This document shows, one piece after another, positions 16,827 to 26,021 of a stretch of DNA of 64,000 bases. The DNA lies in NCBI GenBank assembly GCA_018268915.1, contig JAFDVQ010000011.1, forward strand, positions 62,001-126,000. The letters are read 5' to 3'. Within the stretch, counting starts at the first letter, position 1, and each line of letters starts with the position of its first letter. The position numbers and the translations under genes were made by a program. Below the pieces are notes generated by a model that was given only the letters and a program-made list of their open reading frames with translations, was not told the origin of the DNA and did not search any database. Origin of the DNA: Acidobacteriota bacterium. Lineage in GTDB: Bacteria; Acidobacteriota; Terriglobia; Terriglobales; Acidobacteriaceae.

Positions 16827-18302
16827 ATGTGGTTCCTTGGAATGGATGTGGGTACGGGCGGCACACGCGCAGTGGTTGTTGATGCCAGTGGAAAGCTGAT
16901 CAGCGGCGCGGCAAGCGAGCATGCGCCCTTCCGCACACCCCATCCCGGCTGGGCTGAGCAGGATCCTGAAGACTGGTGGAGAGCCGCGCAGGAATCGATC
17001 AAGCTGGCGCTCGCTGCTGCTCCGGAGCCGCACGAGCCGATTGCGGGAATCGGACTGACAGGGCAGATGCATGGCGCAGTGATGCTGGATGAGAACGGCG
17101 CGGTGCTGCGGCCAGCGCTGATCTGGTGCGACGTGCGCACTCAGCCTGAGTGCGACTGGCTGACGGAGAAGATCGGTTACGAGAAGTTGATCGACTTGAC
17201 GTGTAATCCGGCGCTGCCGAATTTCACGCTGACAAAGCTACTGTGGGTGAAGACGCACGAGCCTGAGACGTTCGCGAAAATCCGGCACATCATGTGCCCC
17301 AAGGATTATGTGCGCTACAAGCTGACGGGTGAGTTTGCGATCGACGTGCAGGAGGCGAGCGGCACGCTGCTGCTGGATGTGACTCATCGGCGATGGTCGA
17401 AGGAAATAGCGGAGGCAGCAGGAATCAACGAGAGCTGGCTGCCAAAGGTGTATGAGTCGCCCGAGGTGTGCGCACGCATCAGCGAGCAGGCAGCCGGGTT
17501 GACCGGTTTGAAGTCGGGAACTCCGGTCGTCGCGGGCGCCGGCGATCAGGGAGCAGGTGCTGTCGGGATGGGGATTCTGCAGCCTGGGTCTGTTTCGGCG
17601 ACGATCGGAACTTCTGGGGTTGTGTTTGCAGCAACGGCGCAGCCCACGAAAGATCCAAAGGGACGAATGCATACGTTCTGTCACGCGGTCCCGGGCGTGT
17701 GGCACGTGATGGGTGTGACGCAGGGTGCGGGGCTGAGCCTGAACTGGCTGAAGAACACGTTCTTCGCCGGGCAGAATTACGATGCGATGACCTCAACTGC
17801 GGAGAAGGTGCCAGCAGGAAGCGAAGGATTGATGTGGGCTCCGTATTTAATGGGTGAGCGCACTCCGCACCTCGATCCTTACGTTCGAGCGGCCTTCGCG
17901 GGAATTTCGACGATCCACACGGCCGCGCACTTCACGAGGGCAGTGCTGGAGGGAGTGGCGTATTCCCTGAAAGACTCGTTCACGCTGTTTACGGAACTCG
18001 GGATTCCTTTAAGCGATGTGCGCCTCGGCGGGGGAGGCGCGCGTGGCCCGTTGTGGCGGAAGATTCAAGCTGGCGTTTATGGAATGACGGTGGAGGTGCT
18101 AAGGGCCGAAGAAGGAGGCGCGTTTGGTTGCGCCCTGATGGCAGGCGTGGGCACGGGACACTGGGCGAATCTGGATGAGGCTTGCGGAGAGGCGATTCAG
18201 GTGGCTCAGCGAATCGAACCGGATGCGGGAGACAAGGCCAAGTATGAGGCAGGGTATGCGCAATGGAGGAAGTTGTATCCTGCGCTGCGAAGCTTGCGAT
18301 AA
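16827..18302 (+). CDS. xylB: xylulokinase
   Basis: The 491-residue FGGY kinase phosphorylates D-xylulose to xylulose 5-phosphate for the pentose phosphate pathway. Evidence: the N-terminal phosphate loop MDVGTGGTRAVVVD, the sugar-binding Met81-His82 in GLTGQMHGAV typical of xylulokinases, the catalytic Asp240 in VAGAGDQGAGAVG, and the second signature LGGGGARGPLWRKIQA near 400. The length fits the family (about 480-500). The ribosome site GAGGGGTG precedes the ATG. It is followed after about 60 nt by a NagX-like membrane protein and then a GH20 hexosaminidase, so it may act within a sugar-use cluster. No xylose isomerase is in the window. Confidence 0.9.
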   Translation: MWFLGMDVGTGGTRAVVVDASGKLISGAASEHAPFRTPHPGWAEQDPEDWWRAAQESIKLALAAAPEPHEPIAGIGLTGQMHGAVMLDENGAVLRPALIWCDVRTQPECDWLTEKIGYEKLIDLTCNPALPNFTLTKLLWVKTHEPETFAKIRHIMCPKDYVRYKLTGEFAIDVQEASGTLLLDVTHRRWSKEIAEAAGINESWLPKVYESPEVCARISEQAAGLTGLKSGTPVVAGAGDQGAGAVGMGILQPGSVSATIGTSGVVFAATAQPTKDPKGRMHTFCHAVPGVWHVMGVTQGAGLSLNWLKNTFFAGQNYDAMTSTAEKVPAGSEGLMWAPYLMGERTPHLDPYVRAAFAGISTIHTAAHFTRAVLEGVAYSLKDSFTLFTELGIPLSDVRLGGGGARGPLWRKIQAGVYGMTVEVLRAEEGGAFGCALMAGVGTGHWANLDEACGEAIQVAQRIEPDAGDKAKYEAGYAQWRKLYPALRSLR

Positions 18303-18362
18303 ACTGCGGCGACAGGCGGATGCGAGCCCGAACAACCGTATCCTTCGCCATTGGAGATGATG

Positions 18363-19613
18363 ATGTCCGCTGCTACTACACAGGCGATTGCGCCGGAAGA
18401 GGCCGTTGCACGGGTGAAGGAAGCAAGCACCGTATCCGCGCCGCCACCTCGCAACATTGCTGTGGATGCATATCGCGGTCTCGTCATGGTGCTGATGATG
18501 GGCGAGGTGATGCGCTGGGAGGCTACGGCCAGGGCATTTCCCAACAGCACGTTCTGGAGCATCCTCGGCTACAACCAATCGCACGTTCAGTGGGCAGGGA
18601 TGAGCCTGCACGACACGATCCAGCCGGGATTCACGTTTCTGGCCGGCGTGGCGCTGCCGTACTCGATCCGCAGCAGGCAGCGAAAGGGCGAGAGCTTCCC
18701 TCACATGTTGTTCCACACCATGTGGCGGAGCCTACTGCTGGTTGCGCTTGGAGTTTTTCTGAGGTCGACCGACTCACCGATCACCTACTACACATTTGAA
18801 GACACGCTGAGTCAGATCGGGCTGGGGTATACTTTCGCGTTCCTCATCGCGTTCTTAAAGCCACGATGGCAGTGGATGTGGCTGGGCATCATCCTCTTCG
18901 GTTACTGGCTGGCGTGGGCATTATACCCAGCCCCAGGAGCAAACTACGACTGGGCTGCGGTAGGCGTCTCTCCTGAGTTCGTGCAGAAGTATCTCTATCA
19001 CGGGTTTGCCGCGCACTGGAACAAGAACAGCAATCTTGGCAATGCGTTCGACATCTGGTTCCTGAATCTGTTTCCGCGGACGAGCAGGTTTGCGTTCAAC
19101 GAGGGTGGGTACCTGACGTTGAGTTTCATTCCCACCCTTGGGACCATGTTGCTGGGCCTCATTGCCGGACGGTGGTTCCACGAGAACGCGCCGAAAATTC
19201 CGCTGAAGAAGTTTGCGATCGCTGCCGTGGCGTTGATGGCGGCGGGGCTGCTGCTGCACTTCACGGGGATCAACCCGATTGTGAAGCGAATCTGGACACC
19301 GGCGTGGACACTTTGGAGCGGAGGCGTATGCTTTGCGTTCCTGGCGGCGTTCTCATGGGTGATTGACGTAAAGGGATACCGGAAGATCGCGTTTCCGTTG
19401 GTTGTAGTCGGTATGAACTCGATCGCGGCGTATTTGATGGCGCATCTCTGGGAGGAGTTCATCCTCAGCAGTTTCAAGATTCATCTGGGAATGAGATTCC
19501 TGAATATATTCGGAACAGGTCTGGAGCCTTTTTTCCTGGGCGTGCTGACAATGCTTGCGTACTGGGTGATGCTGCACTGGATGTACAAGAAGAAGCTATT
19601 CATAAGGATTTGA
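18363..19613 (+). CDS. NagX/HGSNAT-like (DUF5009) membrane protein
   Basis: The protein has about ten membrane helices and the family signature NIAVDAYRGLVMVLMM near its N-terminus. HDTIQPGFTFLAGVALPYS follows, then NEGGYLTLSFIPTLGTMLLG. This fits the DUF5009 family related to heparan-alpha-glucosaminide N-acetyltransferase, called NagX in GlcNAc-use gene clusters. The frame is open from a TTG at 18351, but three ATG codons follow; the one at 18363 sits 6 nt after GGAG. The GH20 hexosaminidase directly downstream supports an amino-sugar role. The exact activity (transacylation or transport) is unproven. Confidence 0.82.
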   Translation: MSAATTQAIAPEEAVARVKEASTVSAPPPRNIAVDAYRGLVMVLMMGEVMRWEATARAFPNSTFWSILGYNQSHVQWAGMSLHDTIQPGFTFLAGVALPYSIRSRQRKGESFPHMLFHTMWRSLLLVALGVFLRSTDSPITYYTFEDTLSQIGLGYTFAFLIAFLKPRWQWMWLGIILFGYWLAWALYPAPGANYDWAAVGVSPEFVQKYLYHGFAAHWNKNSNLGNAFDIWFLNLFPRTSRFAFNEGGYLTLSFIPTLGTMLLGLIAGRWFHENAPKIPLKKFAIAAVALMAAGLLLHFTGINPIVKRIWTPAWTLWSGGVCFAFLAAFSWVIDVKGYRKIAFPLVVVGMNSIAAYLMAHLWEEFILSSFKIHLGMRFLNIFGTGLEPFFLGVLTMLAYWVMLHWMYKKKLFIRI

Positions 19614-19717
19614 TGGCGCCGCTCCCAGGGCCTATCTATCGCGCAGACGGCGTGCGATGAATGGGGACAACGCATTTGTAAGGCGGACTGCCTAGCGAAC
19701 ACTGATTCTCGTGATTG

Positions 19718-19750
19718 AAATAGCCCCGGATTTCACCCGGGGCTATTTCA
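19718..19750. terminator. Rho-independent terminator between NagX-like gene and hexosaminidase
   Basis: AAATAGCCCCGG (19718-19729) pairs perfectly with CCGGGGCTATTT (19737-19748) around a 7-nt loop. The A and T flanks make it bidirectional. It separates the two amino-sugar genes into different transcripts. Confidence 0.75.
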
Positions 19751-19848
19751 TGCCTATCTTCGCGCGTCATATTCAAAACCTTGTGTAGATGAGAGTCAGG
19801 ATTTAGTCTGGCTGCGCTGGATTCAAACGTTTTTATCGGGGGTTTCTG

Positions 19849-21924
19849 ATGCGTTTCGGCGTGATGGCTGGTTCTTGTGTTTTGGCTTTTGCAGTGGTGG
19901 GCATTTCGGCGCAGAGCACGCCGGGTTGCTCGGATTTAAAGCTGGTGCCGGCGCCGCGTGAGTGCAAGGCAGTGAAGTCTGTTGAGCTGGGAGGGGGCGG
20001 TGTGCGGGTCGTCGCCGGCAGCAACAGCGAGGATCAGTTCGCGGCGAAGGATCTGGAGCAATCGCTCAAGGATCGCGGCTTCGCTGCAGGTAAGGCTGGC
20101 GGGGCAGTTGTACGGTTCGAGAGAGTTAGTGGCGAGCGGGCAAAACAGATCTCCGATTCTCTTGAGGAGGCTTACGAGATCGCGCCGGTGGGTGGGCGCG
20201 AACTTGTGGTTAGAGCAGGAACGTCGGCGGGAATTTTTTACGGTGCGCAGACCGTGAAGCAGCTGGTTCGCGGGACCGGGAAAGATGCGGTTCTGCTCGT
20301 GCCGACGATCCGGGATTGGCCGGCGATGGCGCACCGGGGACTGAGCGATGATTGGTCGCGCGGACCGATACCCAACATGGACTTTATGAAGCGCGAGATC
20401 CGGACGCTGGCGGCTTACAAGTACAACATCTTCTCGCCCTATTTCGAGCACACCTTTGCCTATGCAAGCACCCCCGTTGCTGCGTTTCCGGGAGGCTCGA
20501 TGACTCCGGCAGAGGGCAAGGAACTCGTCGAGTACGCAGCAAAGTATCACATCACGATCATCCCGGAGCAGGAGGCATTCGGACATCTTCATCACGTGCT
20601 GAAATTCGAGGAGTACGCGAAGCTCAGCGAGACGCCGCACGGGGAGGTGCTTGCACCCGGAGATCCCGGAAGTCTGCCGCAGATCGGAGAGTGGTTCAGT
20701 GAACTAGCGAAGGTGTTTCCCGGACCCTATGCGCATATCGGAGCGGATGAGACGCAGCAACTTGGACTGGGTAGAACACACGATGAAGTAGCGCAGCAGG
20801 GGCTGGGAAAGGTGTATCTGGCGTTTTTGGGTAAGATCCATGAGCAACTCGCGCCTCTGCACAAGCAGTTGCTGTTCTGGGGCGACATCGCAGAGAATTC
20901 GCCGGAACTGGTGGGCACGCTGCCGAAGGACATGATTGCGGTTTCGTGGCACTACGACAACAGGCCCGATTTCACGAAGAATCTGGAGCCGTTCCTGAAG
21001 TCAGGCCTGGAGACGTGGGTAGCGCCGGGAGTGAACAATTGGAATCGCGTGTATCCCGATAACAACGAGGCGCTGGGAAACATCAAGAACTTCGTGCGCG
21101 ACGGGCAGAAGCTCGGCGCGAAGGGAATGCTGAACACCGACTGGAATGACGACGGGGAAGGCATTTACGACGCGAACTGGTTTGGATTGCTCTTTGGCGG
21201 AGCGGCGGCGTGGCAGCAGGGAGAGAGCTCGGCTGAGAATTTCACTGCCGCCTACGGGCAGGCATTCCACGGCGACCCGACGGGAAAAGTCAGCGAGGCT
21301 CAGCAGGAGCTGATGGCCGCGCACTCTGTGTTGCGCAAGGTCGATCTGGAAGATGCGGAGGACCGCTACTTCTGGGCCGATCCCTATTCGCCGGACGGCA
21401 GGGAGATCGCAGCGAAACTGATGCCGGTCGTCTCAGACTACCGGCTGCACGTAGAGAAAGCGATCACCTTGCTGGCACAGGCGCGCGCAGCCGGCAAATT
21501 GGAGAATCAGGAAGCGTTGGATGCCATGGAACTCGGCGCGCGACGGATGGACTTCATTGGCTCGAAGTTTCAGTTCGCTCAGGAGTGCGCCGATCTCTAC
21601 GCAAAGGCTCAGGCCATTGCTGCCTCCGGTGATAAGAATCGCTGGGAAGAAGTAGGCGAGACGATGTACATCATTGGGTCGAATAATGGAAAGTTCGAGG
21701 ACATCCGCGACGGCTACGCGCAGCTTGGTCAGCTCTATAAAGAAGCGTGGTTGAGAGACAACCGGCCTTACTGGCTGAGTGTCAATATGGCACGGTACGA
21801 TCGCGCCGCCCAGCTGTGGGTTGACCGCAGCATGAAGTGGCAGTCGGTGATTCACCACTGGCATGAGACACACTCGTTGCCTTCAGCGGATCAGGTAGGT
21901 CTGGTGGGTGGTTCGGCGAAGTAG
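19849..21924 (+). CDS. exported GH20 beta-N-acetylhexosaminidase
   Basis: The 691-residue protein has a signal peptide (about 1-21). A GH20b-type N-terminal domain (about 30-150) ends in GIFYGAQTVKQLV. The catalytic TIM barrel holds the Asp300-Glu301 pair in YAHIGADETQQLG, plus IIPEQEAFGHLHHVLKF and a late TDWNDDGEGIYDANWFG. A helical C-terminal extension (about 480-690) resembles that of secreted GH20 enzymes. It would release terminal GlcNAc or GalNAc from oligosaccharides outside the cytoplasm using substrate-assisted catalysis. The NagX-like gene upstream fits amino-sugar use. The ribosome site is weak (ATCGGGGG before the ATG). Confidence 0.87.
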   Translation: MRFGVMAGSCVLAFAVVGISAQSTPGCSDLKLVPAPRECKAVKSVELGGGGVRVVAGSNSEDQFAAKDLEQSLKDRGFAAGKAGGAVVRFERVSGERAKQISDSLEEAYEIAPVGGRELVVRAGTSAGIFYGAQTVKQLVRGTGKDAVLLVPTIRDWPAMAHRGLSDDWSRGPIPNMDFMKREIRTLAAYKYNIFSPYFEHTFAYASTPVAAFPGGSMTPAEGKELVEYAAKYHITIIPEQEAFGHLHHVLKFEEYAKLSETPHGEVLAPGDPGSLPQIGEWFSELAKVFPGPYAHIGADETQQLGLGRTHDEVAQQGLGKVYLAFLGKIHEQLAPLHKQLLFWGDIAENSPELVGTLPKDMIAVSWHYDNRPDFTKNLEPFLKSGLETWVAPGVNNWNRVYPDNNEALGNIKNFVRDGQKLGAKGMLNTDWNDDGEGIYDANWFGLLFGGAAAWQQGESSAENFTAAYGQAFHGDPTGKVSEAQQELMAAHSVLRKVDLEDAEDRYFWADPYSPDGREIAAKLMPVVSDYRLHVEKAITLLAQARAAGKLENQEALDAMELGARRMDFIGSKFQFAQECADLYAKAQAIAASGDKNRWEEVGETMYIIGSNNGKFEDIRDGYAQLGQLYKEAWLRDNRPYWLSVNMARYDRAAQLWVDRSMKWQSVIHHWHETHSLPSADQVGLVGGSAK

Positions 21925-22262
21925 CCGCGCTTTTCACCCGCAGATGAAATGGAAGACGCCAAGATACTGGCGCACACCTTGTTCCCCCTCAGAAGCCAGC
22001 GCCAGGCGGAGCCGCGTCTTATGGTTTTCGTCAAATACTCCTATAGGGAAACAGATTAGCCTGTAAGTTTCGCATTCTGTTGTATTTGTGACCACAGTCA
22101 CAGGGCGGGGTGAATGTGGTCACTGCCCCGGGCGTAATGCAAGAGGAGACTCAGTAACCATCGGGACCAGTATTTCATCGGGCAAGTTGATACCTGCCTG
22201 AACGGGAAACGCATGGAAGCGCTGCTCCGCGCTCGACAACCGCTTGGCGAAAGAGAAGACGT
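21925..22262. other. intergenic region upstream of universal stress gene
   Basis: No gene is seen. It holds a CRP/FNR-type palindrome (listed separately) and, 12 nt further on, the 9-nt inverse TGTGGTCAC (22115-22123) of its left half GTGACCACA. Together they could form an extended regulatory site for the universal stress gene. Confidence 0.5.
22087..22102. promoter_or_regulatory. CRP/FNR-family operator, perfect TGTGA-N6-TCACA
   Basis: TGTGACCACAGTCACA is an exact match to the CRP-type palindrome. It lies about 160 nt upstream of the tandem universal stress protein start. A near-identical site precedes the second universal stress gene, and an FNR-like regulator lies between them. Confidence 0.65.
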
Positions 22263-23162
22263 ATGAGCTTCGCAAACGGGTTGAAAACAATCGTAGTTGC
22301 AACAGGGCTGGACGGCCGCTCGGATGGAGCGTTGGAATACGCCCGCAAGCTGGCAACGGCCTACAACGCTCGCTTGGTTCTGGCTCACGGTTCAGATCCC
22401 GTCGATTACGCTCTGGCTTCAAAAGTGCCCGGCAAAGTCTTGAGTGGCTTGACCGAAGAGGCACGCACTGCGCTCGATGCGATGGCGGCAGATCTGATCA
22501 GGGAGGGTATTCACAGCCATTCCGAGATCCGGCAGGGTGAAGTGACGCAGATGCTGGTCGATATCGCAGAGCAATATGAAGCCGGACTGATCGTGATCGG
22601 AACCGAAGGGCGTCAGGGTGCGGGGCCAGTGCTTGTCGGCTCAATCGCAGAGCAAGTGGTCCGGATTGCAAAGTGCGCAGTGCTGGCAGTAGCGGCGGAC
22701 TACAACGCGGGGTCATTTCGGCCGGTGCCTGGCGGACCTGTGATGCTAGCGATGGAGCGGAATGAGACTGCATCAGAAGCTATAGCGACCGCATGCTCTC
22801 TTGCAGCCACGTTTCACAGGACATTGATCGTAGTTCATGCGCGCCGACCCGAGGAGACGGTGGCATTTCTCAATCCTGCCGCCAACACGCTTGAGCAATT
22901 CGGCATCGCCGATGAGAAGCGTTTTCCTGTGCGCTTCGTTGTCAAAGACGGAAAGCCGGGTGATGCCATCGTAGAAGCGATCGCGCAACACCACCCAAGT
23001 ATTTTGGTGGTTGGCGTAAAGCGCACCAGTGAAACCTTGGGGCTGCATGGAACTGCGTTTTCGATCCTTGCGCGGTCGCGCGTACCGGTGCTTTGCGTGC
23101 CACCGCAGCAAGCGCTCTCAACGCTGGAAACCGAAAACTCGGCCCATGTGTCTGCCCTCTGA
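22263..23162 (+). CDS. tandem universal stress protein
   Basis: The 299-residue protein has two UspA-like Rossmann domains (about 7-145 and 155-285). The first keeps the ATP-type motif GTEGRQGAGPVLVGSIAEQV (G-x2-G-x9-GS). In the second, VVGVKRTSETLGLHGTAFSI lacks the full glycine pattern, so only the first domain may bind nucleotide. It is cytoplasmic. GAGAAG precedes the ATG. Such tandem USPs are often induced under hypoxia or stationary phase by CRP/FNR-family proteins, which fits the upstream palindrome and the regulators that follow. Confidence 0.88.
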   Translation: MSFANGLKTIVVATGLDGRSDGALEYARKLATAYNARLVLAHGSDPVDYALASKVPGKVLSGLTEEARTALDAMAADLIREGIHSHSEIRQGEVTQMLVDIAEQYEAGLIVIGTEGRQGAGPVLVGSIAEQVVRIAKCAVLAVAADYNAGSFRPVPGGPVMLAMERNETASEAIATACSLAATFHRTLIVVHARRPEETVAFLNPAANTLEQFGIADEKRFPVRFVVKDGKPGDAIVEAIAQHHPSILVVGVKRTSETLGLHGTAFSILARSRVPVLCVPPQQALSTLETENSAHVSAL

Positions 23163-23355
23163 ACATGGACGAAGAAAGTTTGCCACGCACCAGGAGTGCT
23201 TGAGAAGAGTTCGCTGGCAACTCAACTTCAGGTATCGAAGTTGCGAAGGCAGCTGATCAGAGACTGAACACATCGAGGGTTTTGGCGTGGACGCCGCGAA
23301 ATATCGAAGACGCAGCTAGAACGTGAGTCGAAACGAGACAAGAGGAGTCGGTACC

Positions 23356-23862
23356 ATGCAATCAAGCTGGCAAGCAACTTTCTCAGAACGGCGCGATGCT
23401 ATCGCGGCGCGGCCGATCGCGGAACTGTTGGCGTGTCCGCCGGCGATCGGCAACTTGTTAAATGCGTCGGCGGAATGCATCGAGTTTGTAGTTGGGGACG
23501 TTATCTTTCATCAGAACGATATCTGCCAGGGCTTGTACGTCGTGGTTTCCGGTCAACTGCTGCGAAAGACCGCCCGCATCGATTCGCGGCTGACGCTTGG
23601 AACAGTTCGCGCGGGCGAACTTGTTGAACTCGCCGCAATGTTGGGTGATGTACGTCACACCTATACGCTCGCTGCACAGACAAATGGAACGGTCATGCGT
23701 TTACCGAAGCCTTCGCTGCTTCGCGCATTTCAGTCATACCCTCCAATGCGAATGCAGCTTCTCGAGGAGTTAGCGCGTGAAGTATCAAGGGCATACGCAC
23801 AATGCTGCGCTGCGCGTCAGGCGGGAGTCAGACGTAGGAACATGAATTCCGCGATTGTGTGA
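23356..23862 (+). CDS. stand-alone cyclic-nucleotide-binding-domain protein
   Basis: From the ATG at 23356, with GAGGAG 10 nt upstream, the protein has 168 residues. An in-frame start at 23323 exists but lacks a ribosome site. It is a lone CNMP-type beta-roll: FVVGDVIFHQNDICQGLYVVVSGQLL, then LGTVRAGELVELAAML and the helix LLEELAREVSRAYAQCCAAR. There is no helix-turn-helix, so it cannot bind DNA like CRP. The canonical phosphate-binding cassette (GELAL..PR.A) is only partly kept, so cAMP binding is doubtful. It lies 122 nt upstream of a full FNR-like regulator and may modulate it, by inference. Confidence 0.78.
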   Translation: MQSSWQATFSERRDAIAARPIAELLACPPAIGNLLNASAECIEFVVGDVIFHQNDICQGLYVVVSGQLLRKTARIDSRLTLGTVRAGELVELAAMLGDVRHTYTLAAQTNGTVMRLPKPSLLRAFQSYPPMRMQLLEELAREVSRAYAQCCAARQAGVRRRNMNSAIV

Positions 23863-23984
23863 GAGCTCATCAATCCGGCTTTTGCAGTGTCGCAGATCAC
23901 TCTGTTTCCGCTGGAGAAAGCCCATTTGAGCTGATTTCGCGATTGTGAGTTGCGCTATACTCTGTACAAACCTTCGGGACAAGT

Positions 23985-24698
23985 ATGGCTGGCTTGCACT
24001 CACATCACCCTCCGGAAGATTGTCTTAATTGTGAACACCGCCATCTGCGGATGTTTTGCAATCTCACACCGGAAGCCCTTCAGGATTTCGACAAAATTGG
24101 AATTATGATGAGCCACGCACGTGGCGCAAAGCTCTTCACAGAAGGCGATGCGGCGCGAAACGTATTCATCATTTGTTTTGGGCAGGTAAAGATCTCATCG
24201 ACCTCCCGCGACGGCAAGACGATGATCTTGAAGATCGCTGCTCCTGGCGACGTGATGGGTCTGAGTGCAGTGATTGCCAACGTTCCACACGAAGTGACAG
24301 CTGAAGCGATTGAGCCCTGCCAGGTGAAAACGATTCGCAAACAGGAGTTCATCGATTTTCTTGGTCGCCACGGGATCGCAAGCATGCATGCAGCTCAGTC
24401 GCTGTCGGGCGAATACCTAACGGTCTTTCACGACGCGAAGCGGCTCGCATTGTCCGGATCGGCGGCCGGGCGGCTGGCGCGTTTGCTGCTTGACTGGGGA
24501 CGCGCGGCTTCCAATGGAAAGCCGGAAATACGCTTCACAATGGCGCTGACACACGAGGAGATCGCCAACATGGCCGGCACTTCTCGCGAGACGGTAACGC
24601 GTCTTTTGAATCAGTTCAGACGAGACCAGTGGATTGTGATCAAAGGTGCAAGCATGACGATTGCAAAGCCTGAACAGTTGGAGAGACTCACTGCGTGA
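23985..24698 (+). CDS. Crp/Fnr family regulator, FNR-like with cysteine cluster
   Basis: The 237-residue protein has an N-terminal Cys cluster (Cys13, Cys16, Cys25 in CLNCEHRHLRMFC). An effector beta-roll follows (about 35-125), with Cys112 in AIEPCQVKTIRKQEF at the position of the fourth cluster cysteine of E. coli FNR. The long dimer helix leads to a winged helix with LTHEEIANMAGTSRETVTRLLNQF (about 187-210). The spacing C-x2-C-x8-C differs from FNR's C-x2-C-x5-C, but four suitable cysteines suggest an oxygen- or NO-sensing iron-sulfur cluster. The recognition helix (GTSRETVTR) has the Glu/Arg found in FNR/CRP binders of TGTGA half-sites, matching the palindromes near both universal stress genes. 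Confidence 0.88.
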   Translation: MAGLHSHHPPEDCLNCEHRHLRMFCNLTPEALQDFDKIGIMMSHARGAKLFTEGDAARNVFIICFGQVKISSTSRDGKTMILKIAAPGDVMGLSAVIANVPHEVTAEAIEPCQVKTIRKQEFIDFLGRHGIASMHAAQSLSGEYLTVFHDAKRLALSGSAAGRLARLLLDWGRAASNGKPEIRFTMALTHEEIANMAGTSRETVTRLLNQFRRDQWIVIKGASMTIAKPEQLERLTA

Positions 24699-24715
24699 GT
24701 TCAAGGTGAACGTGT

Positions 24716-24750
24716 AAAGGGCTGCAGCGTTGAGTTGCAGCCCTTTTGTT
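24716..24750. terminator. bidirectional terminator between FNR-like and AraC genes
   Basis: AAAGGGCTGCA (24716-24726) pairs with TGCAGCCCTTT (24736-24746), followed by TGTTTTG. It lies between two convergent genes. Confidence 0.8.
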
Positions 24751-24811
24751 TTGTGAAGCCGCTTCGCATTTACAACCACGCGGCATGCATTCGTAGATAA
24801 GGACGCAGGAA

Positions 24812-25756
24812 CTACTCCATTGTAGAAGCGGGGTTGGTGAGTCGGCGCGCTTTGATGTCGCGCATCGGCGGCCGACCAAAGAAACGGCTGTACTCTCGAC
24901 TAAACTGGCTGGCGCTTTCGTAACCGACTTCGAAGGCGGCGCTGGCGGCGTCCAGACCCTGGTTGAGCATGCGTTCGCGTGCGACGTGCAGGCGGAGCTG
25001 CTTCTGGTATTGCAGGGGGCTCATGGCGGTCAATGAGCGGAACTGGTGATGCAGCGTAGAGACGCCCATACGCGCCATTGTTGCGAGATCTTCTACGCGA
25101 AGGGGCTTGGCGTAGTTCATGCGCAGCCATTCAACAGCTTTAGCCGTGCGGTGGGTTTGCTCACCGAGGGTTGCGATGGCCCGAAGGTGCTTGCCTTGAG
25201 GACTGCGAAGAAGGCGGAAGATAATCTCGCGCTGAACTAGAGGTGCGAGGAAGGGAATGTCCTGCGGACGGTCGAGAAGATTGATGAGCCGAATGCAGGC
25301 GTCCAGCAGCTCGGCTGAGGACTTGCCCACCGCCATCGCACGCGCGTTGCTGTCTTGATCGAGATGGAACTCGTGTTGGGAGAGAATCTCTCGCACCATT
25401 GGCATCTCAAGGTTGAGAATGAGTCCGAGGATAGGCTCTTCCCGAGTGGCGCGAACGACCTGGCTGACGACAGGGAGATCTACTGAAGTCAGCAGGAAGT
25501 TCGAACCATCGCAAAGATGGATGGTCTTGCCGACGTTGATGCGTTTTTGCCCCTGGGCAAAAACGACGAGGCTGGGCTGATATGCGGCCGAGACGCAGGG
25601 GCTTGGTTCGGAGCGACGATACAGGCGCAGACCCGGTATTTCCGTATCCTTGTCACCTTCGGCCTTTGTCCGGTCAGCAATGGTGCGGGCAAGCCTCGAG
25701 CGCATCTCGCCGAGTAGGGGGTCTGTGCGGACTTGTTGCTGTCTGGTAGGCGTCAT
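24812..25756 (-). CDS. AraC family transcriptional regulator
   Basis: The 314-residue regulator has the AraC-type N-terminal cupin-like domain (about 40-190, with SLVVFAQGQKRINVG and DLPVVSQV). Two C-terminal helix-turn-helix motifs follow (about 215-300): PLRVEDLATMARMGVSTLHHQFRSL, then AAFEVGYESASQFSREYSRFFG. Regulators of this subfamily, such as YqhC, often control neighbouring oxidoreductases. It is divergent from an alcohol dehydrogenase, aldo/keto reductase and cupin set across a 265-nt region, so it most likely controls them. The start is the ATG at 25756. Confidence 0.88.
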   Translation of the reverse strand: MTPTRQQQVRTDPLLGEMRSRLARTIADRTKAEGDKDTEIPGLRLYRRSEPSPCVSAAYQPSLVVFAQGQKRINVGKTIHLCDGSNFLLTSVDLPVVSQVVRATREEPILGLILNLEMPMVREILSQHEFHLDQDSNARAMAVGKSSAELLDACIRLINLLDRPQDIPFLAPLVQREIIFRLLRSPQGKHLRAIATLGEQTHRTAKAVEWLRMNYAKPLRVEDLATMARMGVSTLHHQFRSLTAMSPLQYQKQLRLHVARERMLNQGLDAASAAFEVGYESASQFSREYSRFFGRPPMRDIKARRLTNPASTME

Positions 25757-26021
25757 TTTCTTCTCTCATCTACCGTAGCTCCGACAGACGACGGCGTGTG
25801 CACAAAAATGCAGGCAGCGACAGAAATAGGCAAGAGAAAGGAAGGATCGGGATACCGGTCGAAAAGGGTGATCGCCTAGTCTCCACTATGGGTGGCTCAG
25901 TGAAATGGCAGGGCACTAGGCCTGCTCGAACAAGTTGGAATCTGACGAACGTCGTTCACACAGAACTCCTACTTGATCGCTTATGTTCGATAGAAGCTTG
26001 GAACTGAAGGAGAGAGGTTGA

